NCBI GenBank assembly: GCA_037179335.1
Contig: JAKZHN010000001.1
Span: 1,674,001-1,738,000 of the forward strand
Reading direction: 5' to 3'
Source of the DNA: Cyclaneusma minus
Taxonomy: Eukaryota > Ascomycota > Leotiomycetes > Marthamycetales > Marthamycetaceae
Length of the DNA: 64,000 nt
A program made the translations under genes and the position numbers. The notes below the pieces were generated by a model. That model was not told the origin of the DNA. It saw only the letters and a program-made list of their open reading frames with translations, and ran no database searches. Of this stretch, positions 20,279-29,546 are shown piece by piece (the stretch's first letter is position 1; each line of letters begins with the position of its first letter).

Positions 20279-22779
20279 ATGGCAAACAAATCGGCCACCG
20301 TCTACATCATTGACCAGGGTGCCTCTATGGGCCAGAAGCGTCGTGGCCGAGACGAAAGCGACCTGGAATTTGGAATGCGCTATGTCTGGGACAAGGTGGC
20401 TACTGCCATGTCCTTCAACCGCAAGACGGAAGCCATATGCGTTGTGGGCTTGAGAACCGATGATGAGACGGACAACCCTCTCTCAGGACAAGATGGCTAT
20501 GAGAACATCTCCGTTATGATGCATCTGGCAAAAATGGAGGTGCCCCAGCTCCGAGAACTGCAGGACAAGATCAGACCCAACAAGACGGAAAACGGCGACG
20601 CCATATCGGCCATCGTCGTTGCAAACCAGCTCATATGCACTTTCACGAGGAAGCTCAAATACGATCGCAAGATTGTCCTTGTCACAAACGGCCGAGGTAC
20701 TATGGACGATGACGAGGAGCAGATTGCTGAAGTAGCAAAGAAGCTGAACCATGATGGAATAGAACTTGTTGTCATGTATGTTAGCATCATATCAAAATAT
20801 CGGGAATCTTCTGACCAAGCGATAGCGGCGTGGATTTTGACGACCCAGAGTTCGGAGTCAAGGAAGAAGACAAGAGCTTTGTTAAGGTATATAACACATG
20901 ACGCCACCGAAAAGGGAGATTCTAACGGCGCCCCAGGCCAAGAACGAGGGCATTCTGAATAGCTTAGTCGAGCAGTGTCAAAATGGAGTCATAGGCACTG
21001 CCGAAGAAGCCGTTGCCTCATTGGCAAATCCGACTACGAAAGTCACCAGGCCATTCAAGTCCTATGAAGGCCAACTTGTACTGGGAGATCCGAAGGAATA
21101 CGAAACGGCAATGTGCATAGATGTCGAGCGATACACCAAGACGAAAGTCGCAAGGCCTGTCTCTGCAAGCACATTCGTGGTCCCTGGTGGTAATGGTGAT
21201 CCCTCTTCCTCCTCAAACACCATGCGAGGCGACGAAGAAGCTGGGGACAATGGAATCGTGTCTGCTGTGAGGCAGGCTCGGACGTACAAAGTCAAAGACG
21301 AGAATGCCCCTGGCGGAAAGAAAGATGTTGATCGAGAGGAGCTGGCAAAAGGCTACATGTACGGCAGGACAGCGGTACATATCAGCGAGTCCGACGAGAA
21401 CGTTACGAAGCTCGAAACAACGAAAGAATTTTCCATCATAGGGTTCATCCCATGGGAGGGGGTGAGTTCCCCTACCACAGATTCTGACCAACATGCTAAT
21501 TGGTTCTCCTAGTACCAAAAACATCTGAATATGGGGGAGACATGCATCACCATTGCGCAGAAGACAAATGACAAAGCTCGAATGGCTCTTGCGTCTTTCG
21601 CTCACGCCCTTTTTGAGCGGGAATCATATGCCATAGCACGCATTGTTACCAAAGACAGCAACGATCCCCGACTCGTCCTTCTCGCGCCACTCATAGATGT
21701 GAATTTGAATGCTCTGATAGATGTTCCCATACCTTTTGCAGAGGACGTCCGTGCTTTCAAGTTTCCACCGCTTGATGTGGTCAACACGGTATCAGGAGCG
21801 ACCCGAACGAAGCATAGGTATCTCCCAGAGGAAGACTTGCTGTCCGCGATGAGCGACTATGTCGATTCTATGGATTTATCGACTCTTGGTCGGGATGATG
21901 AAGGGTATGAAAGTCCGATTCCAAAACCTGTCTCCGTTACTGACGTTCGAAAAGACAGCCTACCGAATACATGAGAATTGAAGACACTTACTCGCCTGCC
22001 CTCCACCGTATCAACCAGGCTATCCGTCGACGTGCCATCGAACCAGATGAGCCGATCGGTCCGCCTCCTGAAGTTCTCATAAAATACTCGAAGCCCCCCA
22101 CCGAGTTGGTGGAGAGAACGCAGAAGCAGCTTGAGCGTCTGGTAGCGGCCGCAGGAGTCACAAAAGGTTGTTTGAGCTTGAGATCTTATATTTCTGTGCT
22201 AATATTTGATCAGTTCCCCCTAAAGCCAAAGGCAAGCGTACCAGGAACATTGGGCAGCCTGTGTCCGGCCTGGACGTGGAAGGATTGCTCAAGCGCCAGA
22301 AACGTCTCAAGATATCCGACGACAATGCTGTCCCTGAGTTCAAGCAAATGCTGGCAACCGCTGATAATACAAGCGTGATTGAAGAAGCAACGAAGCAAAT
22401 GTCAGAGGTCATAAGGACTCTGATCACTGATAGCAGGGGCGGCAAATTCTATGGACAGGCGACCGAGAATCTGCGTGTGATGCGGGAAGAATTGACGCAG
22501 TTAGAAGAACCCGGCTTGTACAACACATTCGTTGACAAGCTGAAGACCGATCTCCTCGGTGGCGAGCTTGGTGGTGACAGGAGAGACTTGCTGTGGGAGA
22601 TCAGAAAGAATAAGCTTGGACTGATCAGTCAGCACGAGTGCGAGGTCTCCGATGTGACGGAGGACCAGGCTACAGAGGTGAGTTGGGTTCCGCTCTCGGT
22701 GTGGCAGTGTGCTAATGTGGCAATTTAGTTTTATTCGATGAAGAGCGAACTTGCTCACCGCGGCAAGACTTCGGCATAG
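20279..22779 (+). CDS. ku80: Ku80 subunit of the DNA-end-binding Ku heterodimer
   Basis: Seven exons: 20279-20775, 20820-20886, 20937-21461, 21513-21904, 21955-22166, 22214-22677 and 22729-22779, giving 735 residues, normal for fungal Ku80. Ku70/Ku80 rings bind double-strand break ends and start non-homologous end joining, and also act at telomeres. The vWA-like domain starts KSATVYIIDQGASMGQKRRG and includes KIVLVTNGRGTMDDDEEQIA and DSGVDFDDPEFGVKEEDKS. The Ku core contains RQARTYKVKDENAPGGKK, IIGFIPWEGYQKHLNMGET and DPRLVLLAPLIDVN. The C-terminal arm has LHRINQAIRRRAIEPDEPIG. Exon 5 ends at an atypical GTTGTT donor, but the join (VTK-VPPKAKGKR) keeps frame and the intron has a GCTAAT branch. 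The protein ends SMKSELAHRGKTSA. Confidence 0.95.
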
Positions 22780-23479
22780 GTTCAAGACAAGGCAGGAAAA
22801 TGTTGCTATCATCAAAACACGTATGAGATGCTTCTTGTTTGCCTCTTTAGCTTTCATAAAGTCATCCTCCTCCGGTCGAGAACATTCACTCTGAGATCTT
22901 GCAGTGAACATAGGGGCGTCCTAAATCGCCTCCCAAGTCTTGAAATCGCCTCCAGCCAAGCCAAACCTTAATAATAATCTGATTAAGCACGACTTCTTCT
23001 AACCGTCCTCCTTTAACGAGTTCAAGGCATACAATATTGCCCGTTGGTTATCAAATAAAAACTCCCTGTCCCTCCTCTCGGAAAGGCATCTCGGCGGACT
23101 ATTTGGGATCATTATTGAGATATTACTGACTGGCTGCTTAGCTGAAGAAACCTACATAGCCACGCGCAGCTGGAAATTGCTTCTTAAGGGAATTGGAGCT
23201 CCTACTGCGACAGCCGCGTCCGGTCACGAGGCTAAGTCACGGAGCTGAAGCATAGGCAGGCATGGACCCAACATTGAAGAATGTGCCGCCTAATTGCTAG
23301 CGCCAGAAGCCTGAGGCTGCTGTGCACTACAAGAGCTCTCCAGTCACGCTCCTCGAGCTCCTCTTCCCTTCTTCATTCAACATCCATTGCCTGTGGTCTA
23401 CAATCTTCCAGCGCCTGCAAATCGGAATCCTACGAGTTCCATTCCCAAGCATACATCGAACCACCTGAAACAGATTCGC

Positions 23480-23500
23480 CCAACCCGAGTGAGACCAACA
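23480..23500 (+). repeat. 21-bp direct repeat, copy 1
   Basis: CCAACCCGAGTGAGACCAAC followed by A. It matches 24545-24565 with one mismatch (C/T), 1,065 bp apart. Confidence 0.6.
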
Positions 23501-24224
23501 TTAATCAATGTGATCTCACAGTCACATAGAGCAACTAGGTTCACCATCTGAAGTGACATTCAGACCTGCCTCGCGGAGCTTCACGCAACCAAGCTTGAAG
23601 CAGCATCCTCGGGCGTGCTAAGGGCTCTTTGCGCGCTACCCGACCGACCCGGCCAGTCAACTGCCAGCAAGTTGCAGCAGCTAGGTGATGAAGACTTGTG
23701 TCAATTGAAGCTGACTGGAGCTTATCGACAACCTCAAATCGACCTTACCCCGTCCATCACGCAAGAACAAGCTCTACGGCTCCGCCGGACTTGAAGCTTT
23801 GGTGGCTTCAGAGCACCCGACCGACCTCGCACGGTTTCCTCAATTACGGCGCCCTCTTTCAACCAATTCGGTTGGTCCTCGAAGACTTAGGCTTCCTATC
23901 ACGATGTTGCTGTGAAGCTGACCTTGTCAACAAGCAACAACTTCACTTGCGATTTCGAGAACCAACGCTGCAAACACCATCTCCGGTCAACAAGCTCACC
24001 CTGCGATTCTGCGCCTTGCGCAGCATCCCCGCCCGGCTACAATAAGAAGAAGATTTCTATACCAACCTTCGATTCCTGCACGGTCTTCACTCCAAATCGA
24101 AGAACATTTCCTCAAACTACGTACTGTGCCCCGAGGCTCTTAATAGCAAGAACAAGCTCTCTAGTTTTCTAGGCAGCCATTTCCCTGGAACAAGTCAACA
24201 AGCGTTTGTTGCAACGGGAGAGCC

Positions 24225-24312
24225 CTAGGCTCCCCGGCTTCGAATCCCGGACCTCTAGCTGTCAAGTTTGTCTAGAAGCTCACCTCTTGCCGTCTGGCTA
24301 AAAGGACTACGA
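24225..24312 (-). ncRNA. tRNA-like segment (box A/box B), copy 1; possible SINE or pseudo-tRNA
   Basis: On the minus strand TAGCCAGACGG (24300-24290) resembles Pol III box A (TRGCNNAGTGG), and GGATTCGAAGCC near 24248-24237 resembles box B (GGTTCGANTCC). Between them a hairpin CTTCTAG/CTAGAGG can form. No 7-bp acceptor stem closes the structure, so it is not a functional tRNA gene as read. Confidence 0.35.
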
Positions 24313-24404
24313 TATCAAGTTCAACCTTGACATGCTCGACTGACTCTATGGAGCACGTGGATCCCATTTGTCGAATGCCCTAAACCAGACGTCTGTTACG
24401 CGCT

Positions 24405-24480
24405 GAGATCGGGAATCGAACCCACGTCATCTCTCTCTAGCTGACTTGATTTGCTAGAGTGCCGTCCTGCCAAAGGCAAT
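24405..24480 (-). ncRNA. tRNA-like segment (box A/box B), copy 2; possible SINE or pseudo-tRNA
   Basis: On the minus strand TGGCAGGACGG (24472-24462) is a good box A and GGTTCGATTCC (24422-24412) a perfect box B, about 40 bp apart as in tRNA genes. A 7-bp hairpin CTCTAGC/GCTAGAG lies between, but its loop is 11 nt and the acceptor stem is imperfect. Its layout parallels copy 1, 160 bp away on the same strand. Confidence 0.4.
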
Positions 24481-24544
24481 CGCCCTAAGCCATGAAGACA
24501 AAAAACATACTGCCAAGTCTACTATGACAGGTCCAAGGCCATGA

Positions 24545-24565
24545 CCAACCCGAGTGAGATCAACA
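24545..24565 (+). repeat. 21-bp direct repeat, copy 2
   Basis: CCAACCCGAGTGAGATCAAC followed by A, the partner of 23480-23500. The interval contains both tRNA-like segments. Confidence 0.6.
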
Positions 24566-24572
24566 CCTCCAA

Positions 24573-24753
24573 TTACTTGGGAGATTCCTAGTTGAGCCAT
24601 TCAAACCATTTGGGGTATTCCTGATTACTTCAATACTTGGGATACTTTGAATCACTTGAGATATTTCGGACAAGTTACAACTTGGAATATTTCTGCTTAC
24701 TTGGGATATCTTTGACCACTGGGGATATTCCCAATTACTTGGAATATTTAATT
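24573..24753. repeat. 19-bp tandem repeat cluster (largest)
   Basis: Clear 19-nt units are TTACTTGGGAGATTCCTAG (24573), CCATTTGGGGTATTCCTGA (24606), TCACTTGAGATATTTCGGA (24652), TTACTTGGGATATCTTTGA (24697), CCACTGGGGATATTCCCAA (24716) and TTACTTGGAATATTTAATT (24735). The last three are directly contiguous, and the final one runs into the inverted-repeat element beginning at 24749. Confidence 0.75.
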
Positions 24754-24868
24754 GAGGACTCCGTGAACCGCGCCGCTCTTTCCCACCCCTTCTCAGGAGA
24801 GAGGGCGATTTCAACTAGTGTATTTATGTCGGGAAGAAAGAGGGCGTAGTTTACGAAGTCCTCAATTA
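24749..24868. mobile_element. MITE-like inverted-repeat element, 120-bp copy
   Basis: The left end reads TAATTGAGGACTCCGTGAAC; the right end is its inverse, GTTTACGAAGTCCTCAATTA. The terminal inverted repeats run about 28-30 bp with a few mismatches, and TA borders both ends, as for Tc1/mariner-type elements. It has no coding capacity. A 55-bp relative lies at 40822-40876. Confidence 0.65.
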
Positions 24869-24972
24869 AGGTTGCAGTTACTCTAGACACCGGATCAAGC
24901 TGGACGAATTAGCACACCTCGCATCCGCTACGCGGGGCACGCCGTGGTGATACAGGTGCCCCACATACCCCG

Positions 24973-26125
24973 GCCAAGAAACCTTCATGTTACATGTATC
25001 CAGCATGTTCGGACGTCTACGGAGCCAGCTGCCGAGAAACTCAAATAAAGCTTGACATGAACATGAGTCCCGACCTCTTGGCAGGCCGTTGATATAGGGT
25101 GAGCACGTCAGCCGTGAGCACGTTTTGACCTCAATGTCTTCAATCTGCCGACGATGTCGATGTGTATGTGTCCTAAATCGCCAGCTGCCAGCAGCACCCA
25201 GAACTTCAATCCAGAACTAACTTCACGTGGAAGCGAAAGAAAGAAACGAGCAGTAGTGATGCCATGGGTAAGAACGCAACAGTATGAAAGAAGGAACAGC
25301 AGCAACAATCGGCCGCTCGTCAGCATGCTCGGGCCATCGGGTCCTGACAGAGGGTTTGGAGATAGCACGATATGCTGCCACATGTGCACCAAATTACTTC
25401 CTTACTCGCGGACGCCTATTTACATGTACTCAAACCCAGATCGGAGACCCGACGTGCGACTGGGCCCTTACCGCGCAGAATATATCGAGAAACTGCCAAA
25501 TTGTCTACCTACATGATGTACCGCCGTTGTCTGTCCGAGTCCCCTGAGAACTCTGAAACATAGACATTCAGAAGTATTTCTAGTCATCCGACGTATTCCT
25601 CGCAATTAAAAGATCATCAAGGAAGGACACAAGACTGTTCCGCGGGCCAAGTGCCCAGAGTCTCCTCCATCTCTCCGCACTCCGTAACCAAAGCCAAGGT
25701 CTCCGTGCTACATGTACCGCCCCCCTTCTTGGCCGCGGTTCACGGAATGGAATGCCCGTTCATCATCAGAGTTGGTGGAGCCCAAAAGCCGAAGGTGGCG
25801 GAGCTTCTTGGCATTGTCTTAGCCTATGTACATGTAGTTGATACATAGACACTACTCTAGGTGTCAGCCCAGCTATACGAAGCACCCTTTTTGGGTGATA
25901 ACCTCTCTTATGTTTAAATTGTGAAAGAAATGCCCGACCAAAGCAATCAACGATAATTTTTGTAATTATTAAAAACGGGAAAAAGGCTCTGGGCGCTTCA
26001 ATTGCTCTGACACCCGCGGTGCACGTCTGTTGATCCGTTCATGTTCCTTCTTCCCTGTTGCTTGGCTGCTTAAGGTCTAAGCTGGACTAGGCTAGAGCCT
26101 TTTTACCCACAATCTTGGCGCCAAG
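24973..26125. promoter_or_regulatory. pacC upstream region with nine GCCAAG (PacC-type) sites
   Basis: GCCAAG or its complement CTTGGC occurs at 24973, 25077, 25646, 25693, 25728, 25807, 26061, 26114 and 26120. The last two form a perfect palindrome, CTTGGCGCCAAG (26114-26125), about 230 bp before the pacC ATG. The PacC/Rim101 consensus is 5'-GCCARG-3'. Chance would give about 0.6 sites in this length on both strands. Four TACATGTA palindromes (24991, 25421, 25709, 25829) share the region. This points to autoregulation, which is known for pacC genes; occupancy is inferred. Confidence 0.7.
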
Positions 26126-26355
26126 GTCCCGGCGTCCCGCTCTTGTTCAAGTAGACACTCCTCCCGCAGCTTCTCTTTTTCCTCGGACCCTTCAGTTTGA
26201 CGCTGAGCAAACACAATCGTTCTTCTTCACCGGCATCCTTCCGAGTCTTGAGAAGAAAGCGCCGTCTCGGATTATCTCTGATCCAGGCCGTCAAAACAGA
26301 CACGGCAGAAGCCTCCCTCAAGCACGAGCCACCGCGCTTGCAACTGCCACCAATC

Positions 26356-28292
26356 ATGTCAGCACCCCAACCCCAGGAAACTGACGTGAAGCCTGCTCCA
26401 GCAGCCGCGACGACAGAAAACCAGTCGTCCAGCAATGCGGCTGCCGACGACAACCTCGTTTGTCAGTGGGATAAGTGTGGCGAAAGGTGCACGTCTGCCG
26501 AGGCTCTTTATGTATGTCCTTCTGCGGCCCGCGCGCCGAGTCGATGGCTAGCTAATCTGCTCTCAGGACCATATCTGCGAAAAACATGTTGGTCGCAAGA
26601 GCACAAACAACTTGAACCTCACCTGTGGATGGAACACTTGCCGTACTACCACCGTCAAGCGCGACCACATCACCTCGCATATTCGCGTCCATGTGCCCCT
26701 GAAGCCACACAAATGCGACTTCTGTGGCAAGGCCTTCAAGCGTCCCCAGGACTTGAAGAAGCATGTGAAGGTAGCTCCCCGCTCCGAGGACGCCTCCTCG
26801 TTGATCGAGTCCCCGCTGACACGCCCCTGTAGACTCACGCCGATGACTCCGTCCTCGTCCGGACGTCTGCCGACCAGCACGGCTACCGTCCCGGTCACAA
26901 TGGAAAGCGTACGTTGCTTTCTCAACCTCATTCTCACCTGCCCGAGATGCAGTCGTAGCTAACCTACATTATCCTGCTGCTACAGCCCCAGGACCCTTCT
27001 ATGACCACGGCTCTCAGATGCACCCTGGACCCCCTGCTGGATACGGTCCAGGACATGCTCACCCTGGATACTACGCTCCTCAGCAGCAGCATCCAGCTTC
27101 CTATAGCCAGGTGTACTATGGCGTCGGTAACCATGGAGCCGATATCGGCCATCATGCCTCGTATGATACCCGCAAGCGACAATACGAAGCTCTTAATGAC
27201 TTTTTTGGCGATGTGAAGCGGCGTCAGATTGACCCAACCTCCTACAACCAAGTAGGACAACGCTTGATGTCCCTCCACGGCCCACTGCAAGGAGCAGGAA
27301 CCATTGCCGAATACATGACCGCAGGCCCCGCTGCCGTGTCCGTCGGAAGCCACGGAGGCCATGGAGGACCCGTTCCTCAGCATCAGTATTCTCTTCCGAT
27401 GCCAAACCTGAGAACGAAGGCCGATCTAGTCACCATTGACCAGTTCCTCGAACAGATGCAGGGAACCGTCTACGAGAATTCGAATGCTGCCGCCGCGGCT
27501 GGCATCCAGCAGCCTGGCGTGCACTCCACTCACACCGGCCTCAACTTCCGCTACAGCCAGTCTCCACCCCACGTCCCGAGCCAGTACTATGGTAACCACG
27601 CAGTATCTTCGACGAGCAGCTCCGGCCTTACAGCTCCTGTCATGTCCTCCAGCTCTTCTCAGTCTACCCATTCGGGTACGCCTGCGTTGACCCCGCCCTC
27701 AAGTGCAATGTCGTACACTTCCGGCCAGTCTCCTGTTTCTGTTCCTGGCTTGTCACCTACATCGCGTCACAGTTCCGCTTCCTCTGCAAGCTATCCAACT
27801 CTTCCAGCAGTTCCTTCCAGCTACTCACCTCACACGAGCGCAGCTCCTTCCTCGACTCTGGGTACCAACTTAGATAACGATTCGCGCCGTCGTTACTCTG
27901 GCGGAATGCTTCAGAAGAGTGCCACGCCGCGACACCGGGATGCCATGGATCTCTCGGATGACACGGCTGTACCTTCCAAGGACTGTCCTACACCGGAGGC
28001 GGAGTGCCCGACACCCAAGGCCAAAGAAACCCCATCGTCCGCAATCGATCCAGCTCTTTCGGGTGTAAGCTCGCCCAGCCAACAATCGGAGACTGATTCG
28101 GCTAAGGATAAGGCTGAGGAGGAATGGGTCGAGAATATCCGCATGATCGAATCGTTACGCAAGTATGTGAAAGAGCGCCTGGACAACCACCAGTATGAAG
28201 AAGATCAGGAGGACCATGATTCGAAGGAGTCTGCTGCTGCCCAGTCGGGCGGCAATGACGGTTTGTACCCTACTTTGAGGACTTCGGAATAG
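26356..28292 (+). CDS. pacC: pH-responsive zinc-finger transcription factor PacC/Rim101
   Basis: Four exons: 26356-26511, 26567-26770, 26833-26908 and 26986-28292, giving 580 residues. Three C2H2 fingers span residues ~36-123: CQWDKCGERCTSAEALYDH, LTCGWNTCRTTTVKRDH and HKCDFCGKAFKRPQDLKKH. In the alkaline-pH pathway the inactive full-length protein is cleaved in two steps, first by PalB/Rim13 at the signalling box, then by the proteasome, to give a nuclear activator. The signalling-protease box is recognisable at residues ~437-456 (LGTNLDNDSRRRYSGGMLQ). Two YPxL motifs for PalA/Rim20 binding flank it, at ~415 (SYPTLPAV) and ~573 (LYPTLRTSE). The C-terminal helix EEWVENIRMIESLRKYVKER is also typical. 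It is somewhat shorter than Aspergillus PacC. Confidence 0.97.
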
Positions 28293-29546
28293 GTGGATAT
28301 CCGGGGCGTTCAGGCGAGCGGCATGGGGTAAGGCGATGCTTTCAATGAGTCTATGCAGCTTGCTTTGGTCTTTATATGCTCTAAGGGACATAAAAGAGCT
28401 TGCTATGGAAGAATTCAATGATTAAGTCTGCAAACAAAAACTTATTGCCGATGTCCCTTGGTGCCGTGTCCCGTAATGATTATGGCAATAGCAAAGTAAA
28501 GGCTGTGACTTGCTGCCAAGCGAATGGTTACCCTGTGAGGTACATTTGGATTTGGGCTTGCCTTCAGGGGCGAAGCCCGCGATTGGCTGTTTTTTACAAG
28601 GGGAATGGGTCAGGAAGATCAACGGTAACAGTCCAAACACGAGTGGATAGATCCAAGATGCTCGTAAAGGTGTTCTGGATTGAGTACTCGGTAAAGAGTC
28701 TGGCAGAGATCCATAGGCATTGATCAAGGACTACCAGATAATAATACCTCGTCAAAGTAGTGGCTTGGATGTGTTAGCAACGCGGCGTGAACTACATGTG
28801 TGTCAGGAATTTCTCGGTTCGCGAGATTGTCTCCGAGTCTCAGTCTCTCAGACCTCCCATAACTTGAGGCTTCTGGTGCTTCGCTGAAGTGGAGATCTAG
28901 GCGATCCGCCTTGGCCTGTGTAACCTCGTTTGGATACGAGCAAGAGAAGATTATATTGACCTGTGAAAGGGATAGCTATAGCGATCTCCCATGGATAGCA
29001 AGGTACGAATAGATGTTGGCCCCGATATTCGTTGCATCAGTCAAGCAGTATGCAGTTCCTATGAATAGAAAGCCTTCGGGTCAAACTTGGTGTACTTCAG
29101 TATCACCTGTCTATCGGGTACGACGACACGACCGATGTACATGTACATTGCAGCCGTCAAATGTCAGATGATGGAAAAGGCTGCAAGACATCAGGGCAAG
29201 CAGGACGGGCAGACAGAAAAATCCGGATTCGAGAGTGATAAGGCTGCGGTGATATAGCTATATGGGCTTGGCTTTAGCAGGTGCGCCGGGCCGTTGCTAG
29301 GTCAACAACATAGCTCTTTCCAAGCTCCCCAGCCCAATCAGCGTCCGCAACCACTTCTGCATATCTTCTGGATCATCCGTCCTGCAGCTGGGAGCCGATC
29401 TTCGAGCGAGACAAGTGCGCAACTGCGCATAGCTTCACATCCAAAGCCCGAACATTCCAGAGCCTGGCGCTGGAGGCAGCGGGGAAACGTCCACGCTGAA
29501 TGAAGAGGTCATGAGCTGTGGTGGGCCCCATCGACTGTCGTAGGCC
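28293..29546. other. Intergenic, 1,254 bp
   Basis: 3' flank of pacC and promoter of the DH-domain gene. TACATGTA at 29138-29145. ORFs of ~100 codons on opposite strands at 28,400-28,727 overlap each other and have no recognisable domain. Confidence 0.5.

Larger units (their letters stand above)
22780..24972. other. Long gene-poor tract with mobile-element remnants
   Basis: About 2.2 kb without a credible gene. It contains a 21-bp direct-repeat pair (23480-23500 and 24545-24565), two tRNA-like segments with box A and box B motifs (24225-24312 and 24405-24480), a 19-bp tandem repeat cluster (24573-24753) and an inverted-repeat mini-element (24749-24868). Short motifs such as CAAGAACAAGCTCT recur (23763, 24149). 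Together they suggest nested, decayed mobile DNA. There is no transposase or reverse-transcriptase motif. Confidence 0.55.

Noticed and set aside
24225..24480. Functional tRNA genes
   Set aside because: Box A and B are present but acceptor stems do not pair and the anticodon-arm loops are 11-13 nt.
22780..26300. CRISPR-like array or intact retroelement in the gene-poor tract
   Set aside because: Repeats are short, degenerate and lack unique spacers; no reverse transcriptase, integrase or transposase motif was found on either strand.
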